Positions 9,703-19,858 of a stretch of DNA of 64,000 bases are shown piece by piece (the first letter of the stretch is position 1; every line of letters starts with the position of its first letter). Made by a program: the position numbers and the translations under genes. The DNA comes from Ornithinimicrobium cryptoxanthini. Its GTDB lineage: Bacteria > Actinomycetota > Actinomycetes > Actinomycetales > Dermatophilaceae. Location of the stretch: positions 310,001 through 374,000 of the forward strand of contig NZ_CP099490.1 in NCBI RefSeq assembly GCF_023923205.1, given 5' to 3'. A model generated the notes under the pieces. It was not told the DNA's origin, searched no databases, and saw only the letters and a list, made by a program, of their open reading frames with translations.

Positions 9703-10698
9703 ATGCAGCGTCTCGAGACCGCGGACGACGGCCAGTTTGAGGACTATCTGACGGGGTGCTACCTGACGATGCTGCGGTTGGGGACCCCGACGCGAGAGGG
9801 TCTGCTGCACGCCGGGTTGGACCATCAGGACATCGACCAGGCCACGGCAATCCTGGCCAGCAGACACCTGATCAGCCCGCTCGGTGACGGGACCTGGGAG
9901 ATCGTCCCGCCCGAGACAGCGTTGCCGCGACTGGCGGGAGCGCTGGAGGCCCGTGCCCGATCGACCCGCGCCACCGCCGGCGAGCTGGGAGCGATGTGGC
10001 GGCAGTCGATGACCGACCCGGCCGAGGCCACGCTGATGGGCGTCGAGATGCTCCGGTCGATCGACCAGGTCGTGCACGCGGCACACGCCCTGGTCGCCTC
10101 GGCCGAGGTGCGGATCCGCCAGTTCATGGACGACTCACCGGCCTCCCTGAGGTTGATCCGGGACGACCCGCTGGTGCTCGGACGTCCCCAGATCCCGCTC
10201 TCGGCCATCACCCTCGTGGTGGACGTGGCGCTGTTCGTCCACGACGACGTGTTGGCGACCCTGGAGGCCGCGGCGGGGGCGGGTGTGCGGATCGCGGTGG
10301 CGGACGGACTCCCGTTCAGCGGACTCATCGTGGATGACAAGACCGCGTTGGTCGACCTCTCCCGCCACGACGCGCGGGCAGACGGCTCGTTCGTGGTGCG
10401 CCGGCTGCCGGCCGTCGCGGCGTTGGCGGCCATGTGCGACATCGCCTTCGAGCTCTCGACGCCGATGGGCCCCACGCTGGCGATCAGGTCCGGTGAGGCT
10501 GAGGGTGCGCCGTTGGAGGAGCGGGACCGACGCGTCCTGAGCCTGCTGGCCAGCGGTGCGACGGACCAGCAGATCTCGCGCAGCCTGGGGGTCTCGACCC
10601 GGACGGTGGAGCGCAGGGTCGCCTACCTGATGCAGGGGCTGGCTGCGGCGACCCGATTCCAGGCAGGGGTCCAGGCTGCCCGGCGCGGCTGGATCTGA
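9703..10698 (+). CDS. LuxR-type transcriptional regulator
   Basis: The 331-residue protein ends in a LuxR-type helix-turn-helix (residues about 270-325: LEERDRRVLSLLASGATDQQ, then ISRSLGVSTRTVERRVAYLM), so it binds DNA. The N-terminal part resembles the TrmB/winged-helix plus phospholipase-D-like layout of actinobacterial stand-alone regulators. There is a short wHTH near residues 15-60 and no receiver domain or phospho-acceptor. The ATG at 9703 is preferred because GAAAGG sits seven bases upstream; an in-frame TTG at 9658 would add 15 residues without a clear ribosome site. The target genes are not evident, and it stands alone between purD and the HelD-like gene. Confidence 0.75.
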   Translation: MQRLETADDGQFEDYLTGCYLTMLRLGTPTREGLLHAGLDHQDIDQATAILASRHLISPLGDGTWEIVPPETALPRLAGALEARARSTRATAGELGAMWRQSMTDPAEATLMGVEMLRSIDQVVHAAHALVASAEVRIRQFMDDSPASLRLIRDDPLVLGRPQIPLSAITLVVDVALFVHDDVLATLEAAAGAGVRIAVADGLPFSGLIVDDKTALVDLSRHDARADGSFVVRRLPAVAALAAMCDIAFELSTPMGPTLAIRSGEAEGAPLEERDRRVLSLLASGATDQQISRSLGVSTRTVERRVAYLMQGLAAATRFQAGVQAARRGWI

Positions 10699-10835
10699 CG
10701 TCGGCAGTCCTGCGGTCAGACTTCCCACCCCACCGATCGGATGTGGACGGTCCCACCGGGCAGGTAGGCTAGTCCGACCCGCGACGGCCCGAAAACCCGT
10801 GACCCATGCCGTCCGGTGGAGGGGATGGAGCCCAC

Positions 10836-13091
10836 TTGAGCGCACTCAACGAGGACGTCGTCGCCCGCGAGATCGCAGCGGAACAGGCGCACGTTGACCG
10901 CGTCTACGGCGAGTTGGCCAAGGCGGTGGAGCGCGTCCAGCTCGTGCATGCGGAGGGCATGGCCCGGGGGCAGACCGATCGTGCTGGCACCGGTGACCCC
11001 CGTGAGGAGGAGATGGCGGGCCTCTATGAGCGCGACGCCCTCGTCTTCACCGCGTCACGCCGACAGGCCTCGCTGCAGCACCAGCACGAGGGTCTCGTCT
11101 TCGGCCGGCTCGACCTCGACCACGCGGCAGAGGGGCAGCCCGCGGACCGTGAGGTGCGCTACGTCGGACGACTTGGGGTGCGCGACGACGACTACGAACC
11201 TCTGGTGATCGACTGGCGTGCCCCGGCGGCCGCCCCGTTCTATCGAGCGACCCCGGTGGACCCGCAGGGGGTCCTGCGCCGCCGCGTGCTGCGCAGCCAG
11301 GGCGAGCTGGTCGTCGGCATGGAGGACGACCTGATGGTCGCAGAGGCCCCGGACGACCTGGTCGTGGTCGGGGACGGCGCACTGATCGCCGCTCTGACGC
11401 GCGCTCGCGGACAGCGGATGCGCGACATCGTCGCCACGATCCAGCAGCACCAGGACGAGGCGATCCGCGCGAGCGCCCGCGGTGTCACCGAGATCACGGG
11501 CGGCCCGGGCACCGGCAAGACGGTCGTGGCCCTGCACCGGGCCGCCTACCTGCTCTATTCGGACCGGCGCCGCTTCGAGTCCGGGGGTGTCCTGGTCGTC
11601 GGCCCGTCCGCCGCCTACACGGCCTATATCGAGCGGGTGCTGCCCGGGCTCGGCGAGGACTCGGTCGTGCTCCGCTCGGTCGGGGACCTGGTCGGAGGCA
11701 TCACGGCCACCCGCAACGACCCGCCCGATGCCGCCGCCATCAAGGGGTCGCTGCGGATCCGGGCGGTGCTCGGCCGGCTGCTGCGCGAGCCCGCTCCGGA
11801 CACCCCGGAGCTGTTGCGCGCCTTCGTCGGCGGCCACGCCATCCGGCTCGACAAGCCCGTGCTCGACCGGGTGCGTCGGGCCGTGCACCGCCGTCACCAG
11901 CGCAACAACTCCTATGAGGTCGCCCTGCGCGAGCTGGCTGAGGCCGCCTGGACGCAGGTGCGCGGGCACGACCCCGAGCCGGTGCGTGACGGTGACCGCG
12001 AGCAGTTCCTCGACAAGTTCGAGGACTCGGGCGACGTCGAGGCGTTCGCCCGGGAGTGGGCTCGTCCCATCGATCCCCGCGAGGCACTCCTGTGGCTGGC
12101 CGACCCGGCGACCGCGACCCGGCTCGCCGGTGACCTGGTCGGTCAGGAGAGCGCCGACATATTCTCTGCGTCGTTGCGCACCGCGCTGGAGACCGGCACC
12201 TGGAGCGTGTCCGACGTCGCGCTGGTCGACGAGCTCGCGGCGCGGCTGGGGGCCATGGTGGACCTGCCCTCGGAGGAGCGGGGCTTCTATGAGGTCGAGG
12301 AGCTGGACGACGCCTCGCAGTATGGCGTGGCGGCGCTGCGGGTGGGCACGGACCGTGACCAGGCGGTCGGGGCGGGCAGCCTGCCGTCCGATGGCTCGGG
12401 CGAGCGGATCTCGCACGACCCCCGGGATCGCCTCATGGCGGGGCGGGTGACCGCTGCGGACGAGTATGCCCACGTGCTCGTCGACGAGGCCCAGGACCTG
12501 TCGCCCATGCAGTGGCGGATGCTCGGTCGTCGGGGGCGTTGGGCGTCCTGGACGGTCGTCGGCGACGCCGCGCAGAGCTCGTGGCCGGATGCCGAGGAGT
12601 CCCTGGTGGCCCGCGAGGAGGCGTTCGGCAGCTCGGTCCGACGCCACTTCCACATGCGGACCAACTATCGCAATGCCCGCGAGATCTTTGAGTATGCCGA
12701 GCGGCTGATCCGCAGGTATGTCCCCGATGCCGACATCCCGGATGCGGTGCGGGACACCGGGGTCGAGCCGCGCGAGGTGCCGGTGGCCGCAGAGGGTGTC
12801 GCCGTCGCCGAGGCGGTCGCGGCAGCGGTGGAGGAGCTGTCCGAGGAGGTCGCCGGGTCGATCGCGGTCATCGCGCCACAGCGGTGGACCCCGGACCTGG
12901 CGGGCGTGGTCGGTCGTCACGACGGTCGGGTCGTGCTGATCGACCCGCTGTCCTCCAAGGGCCTGGAGTGGGACGCGACGGTCGTCGTCGACCCCGAGGC
13001 CATCATCGAGGAGTCGCCAGGCGGACCCCGGGTGCTGTATGTCGTGCTGACCCGCGCCGCCCACCGGATGACCGTGCTGCAGGTCGGCTGA
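10836..13091 (+). CDS. HelD-family superfamily-1 ATPase (RNA polymerase-associated)
   Basis: A 751-residue UvrD/HelD-like protein. An N-terminal helical arm (EIAAEQAHVDRVYGELAKAV) is followed by the DWRAPAAAPFYRAT region typical of HelD. Next come Walker A (GGPGTGKTVVALHRAAYLL, near residue 220), Walker B with LVDEAQDLSPMQWRML, the helicase motif TNYRNAREIFEYAERL and a C-terminal motif VVVDPEAIIEES. In mycobacteria and Bacillus, HelD proteins pull RNA polymerase off DNA, and some protect against rifampicin; that role is inferred here. The TTG at 10836 is chosen because GGAGGGGATGGAG lies directly upstream; the in-frame ATG at 10806 has no ribosome site. Confidence 0.82.
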   Translation: MSALNEDVVAREIAAEQAHVDRVYGELAKAVERVQLVHAEGMARGQTDRAGTGDPREEEMAGLYERDALVFTASRRQASLQHQHEGLVFGRLDLDHAAEGQPADREVRYVGRLGVRDDDYEPLVIDWRAPAAAPFYRATPVDPQGVLRRRVLRSQGELVVGMEDDLMVAEAPDDLVVVGDGALIAALTRARGQRMRDIVATIQQHQDEAIRASARGVTEITGGPGTGKTVVALHRAAYLLYSDRRRFESGGVLVVGPSAAYTAYIERVLPGLGEDSVVLRSVGDLVGGITATRNDPPDAAAIKGSLRIRAVLGRLLREPAPDTPELLRAFVGGHAIRLDKPVLDRVRRAVHRRHQRNNSYEVALRELAEAAWTQVRGHDPEPVRDGDREQFLDKFEDSGDVEAFAREWARPIDPREALLWLADPATATRLAGDLVGQESADIFSASLRTALETGTWSVSDVALVDELAARLGAMVDLPSEERGFYEVEELDDASQYGVAALRVGTDRDQAVGAGSLPSDGSGERISHDPRDRLMAGRVTAADEYAHVLVDEAQDLSPMQWRMLGRRGRWASWTVVGDAAQSSWPDAEESLVAREEAFGSSVRRHFHMRTNYRNAREIFEYAERLIRRYVPDADIPDAVRDTGVEPREVPVAAEGVAVAEAVAAAVEELSEEVAGSIAVIAPQRWTPDLAGVVGRHDGRVVLIDPLSSKGLEWDATVVVDPEAIIEESPGGPRVLYVVLTRAAHRMTVLQVG

Positions 13092-13184
13092 GGACGAGCA
13101 CTCGCTGGTCCGGCGAGGGCGGGCGGGCAGATCCGACCTGTGGGCAACTCCGTCAGTGACGGTCCGGACGGTTAGGGTCATTTC

Positions 13185-15674
13185 GTGAGCACCGCCCTCT
13201 ATCGTCGCTACCGACCGGAGACCTTCGCCGATGTCATCGGGCAGGAGCACGTCACCGAGCCGTTGATGCAGGCGCTGCGGTCCGGACGGGTCAACCACGC
13301 CTATCTGTTCAGTGGGCCACGCGGCTGCGGCAAGACGACCAGCGCCCGCATCCTGGCGCGCTGCCTCAACTGCGAGCAGGGCCCCACGCCGGACCCGTGC
13401 GGGGTGTGTGAGTCGTGCGTGGCGCTGGCCCGCGGCGGCCCGGGGTCGGTCGATGTCATCGAGATCGACGCGGCCAGCCACGGCGGCGTCGATGACGCGC
13501 GTGACCTGCGCGAACGGGCGGCGTTCGGTCCGGCCATGGCGCGCTACAAGGTCTACATCATCGACGAGGCGCACATGGTCACCTCGCACGGCTTCAACGC
13601 CCTGCTCAAGGTGGTCGAGGAGCCGCCCGAGCACGTGAAGTTCATCTTTGCCACCACCGAGCCGGACAAGGTGCTCTCCACGATCCGCTCCCGCACGCAC
13701 CACTACCCGTTCCACCTGGTGCCGCCCCAACGCCTCACGGCCTATCTGGAGCAGCTCAGTGAGTCCGAAGGGGTCCGGCTCGAGCCGGGCGTGCTGTCGT
13801 TCGTCACGCGTGCCGGTGGTGGCTCGGTGCGTGACTCGCTGTCGGTGCTGGACCAGCTGATCTCGGGCGCCGACGAGCGTGGGCTGACCTATGAGGGCGC
13901 CGCTGCCCTGCTCGGTTTCACCGACGTGGAGCTGCTCGATTCGGTGGTCGATGCCGTCGGCGCCCAGGACGCGGCTGCCGTCTTCCGCCAGGTCGACAAG
14001 GTGATGGAGTCCGGCCACGACCCGCGCCGCTTCGTCGAGGATCTGTTGGAGCGCTATCGCGACCTCATCGTCGTGGCGGCGGTGGGCGAGCGGGCCGGCG
14101 GGCTGCTGCGCGGCATGCCGGAGGACCAGGTCGAGCGGCTGCGCCAGCAGGCGTCGGTCTATGGCCCGAGCACGCTGACCCGCTGTGCCGACGTGGTCTC
14201 CCGTGGCCTCTCGGAGATGACGGGGGCGGTGTCCTACCGGCTGCACCTGGAGCTGATCTGCGCCCGGCTGCTGCTGCCCGCGGCCGCCGGAGAGGAGGGG
14301 TATGCCGCGCGTCTCGACCGCATCGAGCGCCGGCTGGCTGCAGGCCCGGGGCCGGCGACGCAGGCCGGGGCTCCCGCGGCCGCTGGTCCTCCGGCACAAG
14401 CAGGGCCTTCCGCCCCGGCGCGTCCGCCCGCGCAGTCGCGGCCTCCCACCAGTGCGCCCGCCGCCGCACCGACTGCCCCGGTGCCGACTCCGTCTGCGCG
14501 GACCACTCCGGACGAACAGCTCACCCACTCGGAGGGATCGCCTGCGCAGCCGACGCAAGCCGCCTTCGCGGAGCAGCCCGACGTCGCTCCTGCGGAGCAT
14601 CCGGACGCCGCTCCCGCCGAGCCGCAGGTGGGCTCCCTCCAGCAGGGCGCGCCCGGGTCGTTGGACACCGACGCGGTGCGCCGGTCCTGGCCGGAGGTGC
14701 TCGACGCGGTCAAGGAGATCCGTCGAGTCACCTGGACGCTGGTCTCGGTCAACAGCACTGTCCTGGACTTCGACGGTCGTCGGGTGCTGCTGGGGCTGAG
14801 CAGCGAGGGCCTGGCGACGACGTTCAACCAGGGCGTCCACGCTGAGGTGGTCCGGCAGGCGCTGGTCGAGGCGATCGGCCTCGACGCGCGGGTCGAGGGC
14901 ACTGCGGCCCCAGGAGGGGCCTCGGCGCCGTCCGCCCGGACACGCGGAGGCGCGGATGGAGGACCACCTCAGTCCCCACGTCCAGCAGCCCAGCAGGCGG
15001 GCACCTCGGAGGGCGACCTCCCCACCGCTGCTGAGCAGCTCGGGGTCACGGACAACCGCGCCGCGGGCAGCCAGACCGGGGACAACCGGAGTGGGGACAA
15101 CCGCGCCGGTGGACAGGGTGACAGTCGCCCGGACGGGCGAGCGCGCCGTGGGGCCACGACCAGCGGGGCGCCGCCAGCGCAGGAGTGGTCCGAGTCGTCA
15201 CGGGAGGCGCCGCCGCCCTGGGCGGTCGAGGAGCCGGGGGAGACCCCGGATCAGAGGGGATCGACGAGCGAGCAGCCGCGGGTCAGTCCTGCCGATCAGC
15301 TGAGCGCGGACCGACCGAGCACCGACCAGCAGAGTGCCGACCAGCAAAGTGCTGGCCACCAGAGCGCCGACCACCAGAGTGCCAACCACCAGAGTGCCGG
15401 CGAGCAGGGCCCGCCACCACCGCAGAGCTCGCCACCGCCACCATCGGAGCGCGCGCCGCGGCAGGAGGCCGCAGAGCGAGCCCCGGTGCGCCCGACCCCG
15501 ACGCAACCTGAGGCCGCACCTACCTCTGCGCCCGAGCCGCCACGTCGGCCCGGTGGCGACATCCCGCGGGAGGATGACGAGGACCTGGAGAGCTCCGGAG
15601 CGGTGGGATTGCCGGTGATCGAGAGCGTCCTCGGGGGTACCGTGATCGCTGTCGACGACGACCCGACCCACTGA
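13185..15674 (+). CDS. dnaX: DNA polymerase III subunits gamma and tau
   Basis: Clamp-loader motor subunit of the replicase. The GTG at 13185 starts [20 protein letters not shown], the canonical DnaX N-terminus. Walker A is [14 protein letters not shown]. The zinc site is formed by the cysteines in [19 protein letters not shown], and Walker B/sensor by IIDEAHMVT. The AAA+ core and collar end near residue 370. After that the protein has a long Ala/Pro/Gln-rich linker (about 380-480), a tau-like globular region (about 485-570) and a very low-complexity tail with tandem pentapeptides. At 829 residues it is longer than most. It heads dnaX-plsC-HAD-recR. I saw no programmed frameshift site. Confidence 0.96.
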   Translation: MSTALYRRYRPETFADVIGQEHVTEPLMQALRSGRVNHAYLFSGPRGCGKTTSARILARCLNCEQGPTPDPCGVCESCVALARGGPGSVDVIEIDAASHGGVDDARDLRERAAFGPAMARYKVYIIDEAHMVTSHGFNALLKVVEEPPEHVKFIFATTEPDKVLSTIRSRTHHYPFHLVPPQRLTAYLEQLSESEGVRLEPGVLSFVTRAGGGSVRDSLSVLDQLISGADERGLTYEGAAALLGFTDVELLDSVVDAVGAQDAAAVFRQVDKVMESGHDPRRFVEDLLERYRDLIVVAAVGERAGGLLRGMPEDQVERLRQQASVYGPSTLTRCADVVSRGLSEMTGAVSYRLHLELICARLLLPAAAGEEGYAARLDRIERRLAAGPGPATQAGAPAAAGPPAQAGPSAPARPPAQSRPPTSAPAAAPTAPVPTPSARTTPDEQLTHSEGSPAQPTQAAFAEQPDVAPAEHPDAAPAEPQVGSLQQGAPGSLDTDAVRRSWPEVLDAVKEIRRVTWTLVSVNSTVLDFDGRRVLLGLSSEGLATTFNQGVHAEVVRQALVEAIGLDARVEGTAAPGGASAPSARTRGGADGGPPQSPRPAAQQAGTSEGDLPTAAEQLGVTDNRAAGSQTGDNRSGDNRAGGQGDSRPDGRARRGATTSGAPPAQEWSESSREAPPPWAVEEPGETPDQRGSTSEQPRVSPADQLSADRPSTDQQSADQQSAGHQSADHQSANHQSAGEQGPPPPQSSPPPPSERAPRQEAAERAPVRPTPTQPEAAPTSAPEPPRRPGGDIPREDDEDLESSGAVGLPVIESVLGGTVIAVDDDPTH
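15324..15398 (+). repeat. five tandem 15-base repeats inside dnaX
   Basis: Five consecutive 15-base units encode [20 protein letters not shown] and NHQSA in the tau tail. The units differ by only one to four bases, which points to recent slippage or unequal exchange in an unstructured protein segment. A second run of [10 protein letters not shown]-type units lies upstream at about 15080-15115. Confidence 0.85.
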
Positions 15675-15702
15675 TGGATCGACGGACCCTGCTGGAGGAC
15701 CC

Positions 15703-16380
15703 ATGCTCTATCGCGCGCTGCGGGTAGTAGTCCGTCCCACCGCCCTGGCGATCTGGCGACCGGAGATCATCGGGACGGACCACGTGCCCGCGGACGGACC
15801 AGTCATCCTGGCCAGCAACCACCTGTCGTTCGCTGACAGCCTGGTCATCCCGCTCACCTCGCCCAGGCAGGTGGCGTTCCTGGCCAAGGACGACTACTGG
15901 ACCGGGACGGGTCTCAAGGGACTGGTCACGCGCCAGTTCTTCACCGCGATCGGCAGCATCCCGGTCGACCGCGACGACACGCGTGCGGCGCAGCTCTCCC
16001 TGGACCTGGCCCTGGCCCACCTGCGCGAGGGCGGTGCCTTCGGCATCTATCCCGAGGGCACCCGCTCCCGCGACGGGCGTCTGTATCGCGGTCGCACCGG
16101 GGTGGCGTGGCTGGCGTTGACCGCCGGCTGCCCGGTGGTCCCCGTGGCACTGACCGACACCGACAAGCTGCAGCCCGTCGGGGCGACCCTCCCGCGCCGG
16201 ATCAGGTTCCGCGTCGAGTTCGGCCGGCCGATCGACTTCACCGGCCGTTTTGACGGTGTGCCGGCGGGCCGGGCCCGCCGGGCGGTGACCGACGAGATCA
16301 TGGCCGCGATCCACGCCATGTCGGGTCAGGAGCTCGCGGACGGCTACAACGAGCGCGCTCCCGAGCAGCCCACGGCATGA
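15703..16380 (+). CDS. plsC: 1-acyl-sn-glycerol-3-phosphate acyltransferase
   Basis: Membrane-associated acyltransferase that makes phosphatidic acid from lysophosphatidic acid. In its 225 residues it has the catalytic block NHLSFAD (an HX4D motif), the FLAKDDYW region, and the glycerophosphate-binding [18 protein letters not shown]. The tail [17 protein letters not shown] fits PlsC. The ATG follows CTGGAGGACCC, a good ribosome site, 28 bases after dnaX. Its stop overlaps the start of the HAD phosphatase gene by four bases. Confidence 0.9.
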   Translation: MLYRALRVVVRPTALAIWRPEIIGTDHVPADGPVILASNHLSFADSLVIPLTSPRQVAFLAKDDYWTGTGLKGLVTRQFFTAIGSIPVDRDDTRAAQLSLDLALAHLREGGAFGIYPEGTRSRDGRLYRGRTGVAWLALTAGCPVVPVALTDTDKLQPVGATLPRRIRFRVEFGRPIDFTGRFDGVPAGRARRAVTDEIMAAIHAMSGQELADGYNERAPEQPTA

Positions 16381-17048
16381 GCAGTGCGCAGCCACCTGGG
16401 CCCGCCGGCCAGCCCAGGCACCGCGTGGTGCTGTTTGACTTCGACGGCACCCTGGCCGACACCATCCCGTTGATTGTGGCCTCCTTCCAGCACACGGTCA
16501 GTCACCAGTTCGGCGAGGTGGTCAGCGAGCAGGAGGCCCGGTCCTGGATCGGCCGCACCCTGGTCGACACCTTCGCCGAGCGCTATCCCGGTCAGGCCGA
16601 GGCCATGGTCAAGACCTACCGTGACTGGAACCTGGCCCACCACGACGACCTGATCCGTGCGGTCGAAGGCATCTCTCAGGTCCTCGACGGCCTCCTGGTG
16701 GCCGGCTGTCGCCTCGGAGTGGTCTCGTCCAAGAGCGAGCACACGGTCCGGCGCGGGTTGCAGGCCGTGGGACTGCGCCACGACTTCGACATCATCGTCG
16801 GGCTGGAGGCCACCGCGCGGCACAAGCCGCACCCGGACCCGCTGCTGCATGCCGCGGAGGCCCTGAAGGTCGATCCGGCGGTCTGCGCCTATGTGGGTGA
16901 CGCGACCGTCGACATCCGCGCCGCGCGGGCCGCCGGGATGCGACCGGTCGGTGTCACCTGGGGAGCAGGGACAACTGCCGAGCTGCGCGCCGAGGGCCCC
17001 GCGGCCGTGGCCGACACGGCAGGCGAGCTGCTCGGCATACTCACCTAA
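16377..17048 (+). CDS. HAD-family hydrolase, phosphoglycolate phosphatase/pyrophosphatase-like
   Basis: A 223-residue soluble HAD phosphatase. Motif I is [12 protein letters not shown] with both aspartates, motif II is VVSSKSE, motif III is the lysine in HKPHPDPLL, and motif IV is [12 protein letters not shown]. The helical cap after residue 25 marks subfamily IA, the Gph/PpaX group. The substrate could be phosphoglycolate, pyrophosphate or another small phosphate and cannot be fixed from motifs. It overlaps plsC by four bases and is followed by recR after 50 bases. Confidence 0.88.
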   Translation: MSSAQPPGPAGQPRHRVVLFDFDGTLADTIPLIVASFQHTVSHQFGEVVSEQEARSWIGRTLVDTFAERYPGQAEAMVKTYRDWNLAHHDDLIRAVEGISQVLDGLLVAGCRLGVVSSKSEHTVRRGLQAVGLRHDFDIIVGLEATARHKPHPDPLLHAAEALKVDPAVCAYVGDATVDIRAARAAGMRPVGVTWGAGTTAELRAEGPAAVADTAGELLGILT

Positions 17049-17098
17049 TGGGTGCGCCTGGCGGGATTCTCAGGCAGACCGCCTAGAGTCGGGTCACT

Positions 17099-17698
17099 GT
17101 GTATGAAGGTGTGGTCCAGGACCTGATTGACGAGCTCGGCCGGCTTCCCGGCATCGGGCCCAAGAGCGCGCAACGAATCGCGTTCCACCTGCTGGCGGCG
17201 GACCCCGACGACGTCACACGGCTGGTCTCGGCGCTGACCGAGGTCCAGGACAAGGTGCGGTTCTGCGAGGTCTGCGGCAATGTCGCAGAGGCCGAACGCT
17301 GCCGGATCTGCGCCGACCCGCGCCGCGACCCGGCGCTCATCTGTGTCGTGGAGGAGCCCAAGGATGTCGTCGCCATCGAGCGGACCCGTGAGTTCCGGGG
17401 CCGCTACCACGTGCTCGGCGGGGCGATCAGCCCGATCGATGGCGTGGGCCCCAATGACCTGCGGATCCGTGAGCTGATGACCCGCCTGGCTGATGGCACC
17501 GTCACCGAGGTGATCATCGCCACCGACCCCAACCTTGAGGGGGAGGCGACCGCCACCTACCTGGCTCGCCTGCTGGGGACGCTCGGCATCAGCATCAGTC
17601 GGCTGGCCTCCGGCCTGCCCGTCGGCGGAGACCTGGAGTATGCCGATGAGGTCACCCTCGGTCGTGCCTTCGAGGGTCGTAGGCTGATCGAGGCGTGA
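17099..17698 (+). CDS. recR: recombination mediator protein RecR
   Basis: Loads RecA on gapped DNA with RecF/RecO. The 199-residue length is exactly typical. The N-terminal helix-hairpin-helix [20 protein letters not shown] is followed by the zinc finger (CEVCGN and CRIC) and then the Toprim domain ([16 protein letters not shown], then [17 protein letters not shown]). The start is a GTG at 17099. A dnaX-recR neighbourhood is widely conserved in bacteria and holds here with two genes inserted. Confidence 0.96.
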   Translation: MYEGVVQDLIDELGRLPGIGPKSAQRIAFHLLAADPDDVTRLVSALTEVQDKVRFCEVCGNVAEAERCRICADPRRDPALICVVEEPKDVVAIERTREFRGRYHVLGGAISPIDGVGPNDLRIRELMTRLADGTVTEVIIATDPNLEGEATATYLARLLGTLGISISRLASGLPVGGDLEYADEVTLGRAFEGRRLIEA

Positions 17699-17738
17699 GC
17701 AAGTGTCATCCACTGGGAGTCACCTACCGGGAGGGGCC

Positions 17739-18362
17739 GTGAGCGAGTTGGTGGACCCGGACCTCGCTGCTCTGGCCGAGGAGATCGCCCACGAGGCCAC
17801 TACCTTCCTGGTCACCGTGCGCGAGCTGGCTGCCGGTGGCGCGCCCGACACCGCCCTGCCGCTCCTGCTGCTCGCCTGCACCCAGGTGCAGACAGCGGGC
17901 GCCAGACTCGGCGCGATGGTCGATGTGGTGCCGCACGAGCAGTTCGAGACCGACTCCGGTCCCGATGCCAACCTCGACGGGGTGCGACAGGGCCTGCACG
18001 CCCTGCTCGCCGGCGTCGATGAGTATGTCGAGGTCGAGGACCCGGTCCTGTCCGGCGAGGTGATCCCCGGCTGCCTGTCGGACGACCTCACCCAGGCCGC
18101 CGCTGACCTGGGCCACGGGCTCGCGCACCACCGGGCGGGCCGCACCCAGGAAGCGCTGTGGTGGTGGCAGTTCAGCTATCTGTCGGTCTGGGGCGAGCGC
18201 CTGGCCTCGGCGACGCGGGCGCTGCACAGCCTGCTGGCGCACGTCCGGCTCGACGCGGACGAGGAGCTGGTGATGGAAGCCAAGATGGCTGCGCTCCACG
18301 CTGAGCCTGAGGTCGTCTCAGGCCCGGACAGCGACCCTGAGTCAGAGCCGACACGGGTCTAG
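17739..18362 (+). CDS. DUF5063 domain protein
   Basis: An uncharacterised actinobacterial protein of 207 residues, recognised by its family look: LAEEIAHEATTFLVTVRELA near the start, a Trp-rich ALWWWQFSYLSVWGERLASAT in the middle, and an acidic tail. It is mostly helical with no signal peptide or membrane segment. The GTG at 17739 has GGGAGGGGCC upstream; an in-frame start at 17703 lacks a ribosome site. It follows recR closely, a placement common in actinobacteria, but no function is known. Its stop overlaps the stop of the convergent antiporter gene by four bases. Confidence 0.75.
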   Translation: MSELVDPDLAALAEEIAHEATTFLVTVRELAAGGAPDTALPLLLLACTQVQTAGARLGAMVDVVPHEQFETDSGPDANLDGVRQGLHALLAGVDEYVEVEDPVLSGEVIPGCLSDDLTQAAADLGHGLAHHRAGRTQEALWWWQFSYLSVWGERLASATRALHSLLAHVRLDADEELVMEAKMAALHAEPEVVSGPDSDPESEPTRV

Positions 18363-19765
18363 CGCTGGGCGTCAGCTGCCTTGACCGGGTGCACGTGCGA
18401 GCGTGCGACCAGCACCGCACGGATGACCATCGCCGCTGCCATCAGCCAGCCCACGACGTGCGCCCACAGTGGGTCGGCGATAAAGATCAGGGCCACCGCG
18501 ACCAGGATCGGCACCAGGTAGATGAGGGCCTGGAGCACGTAGGCGCCGAAGGTCGGCATCCGGACCCCGGCGCCGTCCGCCACAGCCTTGACCATGAAGT
18601 TCGGGCCGTTGCCGATGTAGGTGACGGCACCGAAGAAGACCGCGCCCAGACTGATGGCCACGAGGTAGGGCTCGTAGACGCCGGCCACTGCTGGTTCGCC
18701 GCCGAGCTCTCGCGCCATCTCGAAGAAGGTCACGTAGGTCGGTGCGTTGTCCAGCACCGAGGACAGCCCACCGGTGAAGAAATAGAAGGTGACCTCGTTC
18801 AGCGGCAGGCTCGGGGCCGCCTGCGCGAGGTACTTCAACGCCGGGATCATGGTCAAGAAGATGCCGATGAAGATCGCGGCGACCTCCAGGATGGGGCCCC
18901 ACTTGAACTTGTTGTCGACGAACCGGGCGACCTTGTCACCGGTGAGGTAGGAGATGGCCGCCACCGAGAGCATGATGATCTCGCGCAGCGGCACCCAGTC
19001 CATGAAGGCCGCCTGCCCCTCCTCGATCGCGCCGATATCGATCGAAGGTGCCAGAGCCACTGCGCCGACGATGACGGCCAGGTAGGCGAAGTTGATGATG
19101 CCCTTGACGCCCATCCTGGTGGTCCGTGATCGGTCCATCGTCAGGGCCTCAGGGCGCTCCTGCGAGTGGTACTTGCAGTCCAGGGCGTAGTAGGTGAGCA
19201 GCAGCAGCAGGTTGACGAACAGCCACATGGGCCACAGGCCGAACGTCCACGTGAACGGGACACCACGCAACATGCCCAGGAACAGTGGCGGGTCGCCGAG
19301 GGGGGTGAGCAGGCCTCCGCAGTTGGCCACGATGAAGATGGCGAACACCACGGTGTGGACACGGTACTTGCGCTGCTGGTTGGTGTTCAGCAGTGGACGG
19401 ATGAGCAACATCGCCGCGCCGGTCGTCCCGATAAAGGAGGCGATCAGCCCGCCGAAGGCCAGGAACAGCGTGTTGTTGCGGGGGCTGGCCGCGATGTCAC
19501 CCTTGAGGAAGATGCCGCCAGAGACCACAAACAGGGCCAGGAGCAGCGAGATGAACTGCGCGTACTCGATCAGCGCATGGACCACTGCAGAGCTGTCGCC
19601 ACCGAGGATGAACCAGAGCGCCACCGGGACGCCGAGCACGAGGGCCACCAACAGCTGGACCCGCTGATGCTCCCAGTGGTGAGCCGCAGCCGGGATGAGC
19701 GGCGCGAGAGCGATGCAGAGCAGCATCGTGACAAAAGGCAGAATGCTCCACCACTGGACTTCCAT
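18359..19765 (-). CDS. NhaD/CitM-like sodium:proton antiporter
   Basis: A 468-residue polytopic membrane protein with about 11-12 hydrophobic segments. The ion-transporter superfamily motif NCGGLLTPLGDPPLFLGML is in the first half and SSVLDNAPTYVTF in the second. These two inverted-repeat motifs with a broken helix and Asp/Asn in the site are seen in NhaD-type antiporters and related anion/arsenite carriers. Sodium/proton exchange is the likeliest role, but the ion is not proven. The same strand carries the phosphopantetheinyl transferase 94 bases upstream; a functional link is not obvious. Confidence 0.8.
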   Translation of the reverse strand: MEVQWWSILPFVTMLLCIALAPLIPAAAHHWEHQRVQLLVALVLGVPVALWFILGGDSSAVVHALIEYAQFISLLLALFVVSGGIFLKGDIAASPRNNTLFLAFGGLIASFIGTTGAAMLLIRPLLNTNQQRKYRVHTVVFAIFIVANCGGLLTPLGDPPLFLGMLRGVPFTWTFGLWPMWLFVNLLLLLTYYALDCKYHSQERPEALTMDRSRTTRMGVKGIINFAYLAVIVGAVALAPSIDIGAIEEGQAAFMDWVPLREIIMLSVAAISYLTGDKVARFVDNKFKWGPILEVAAIFIGIFLTMIPALKYLAQAAPSLPLNEVTFYFFTGGLSSVLDNAPTYVTFFEMARELGGEPAVAGVYEPYLVAISLGAVFFGAVTYIGNGPNFMVKAVADGAGVRMPTFGAYVLQALIYLVPILVAVALIFIADPLWAHVVGWLMAAAMVIRAVLVARSHVHPVKAADAQR

Positions 19766-19858
19766 GTCCGCTCCGTTCTGTGACCTCGCTGCCCGCCACC
19801 CTAATCACGCCTAGTGGCTTCCGCGAGGGACTCTGGGTGTTCCGCGCACCAGAGCGGC

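Noticed and set aside
11055..14840. 1261-codon open frame antisense to the HelD-like gene and dnaX
   Set aside because: Arg/His/Gly-rich shadow sequence without motifs, opposite two clearly coding genes.
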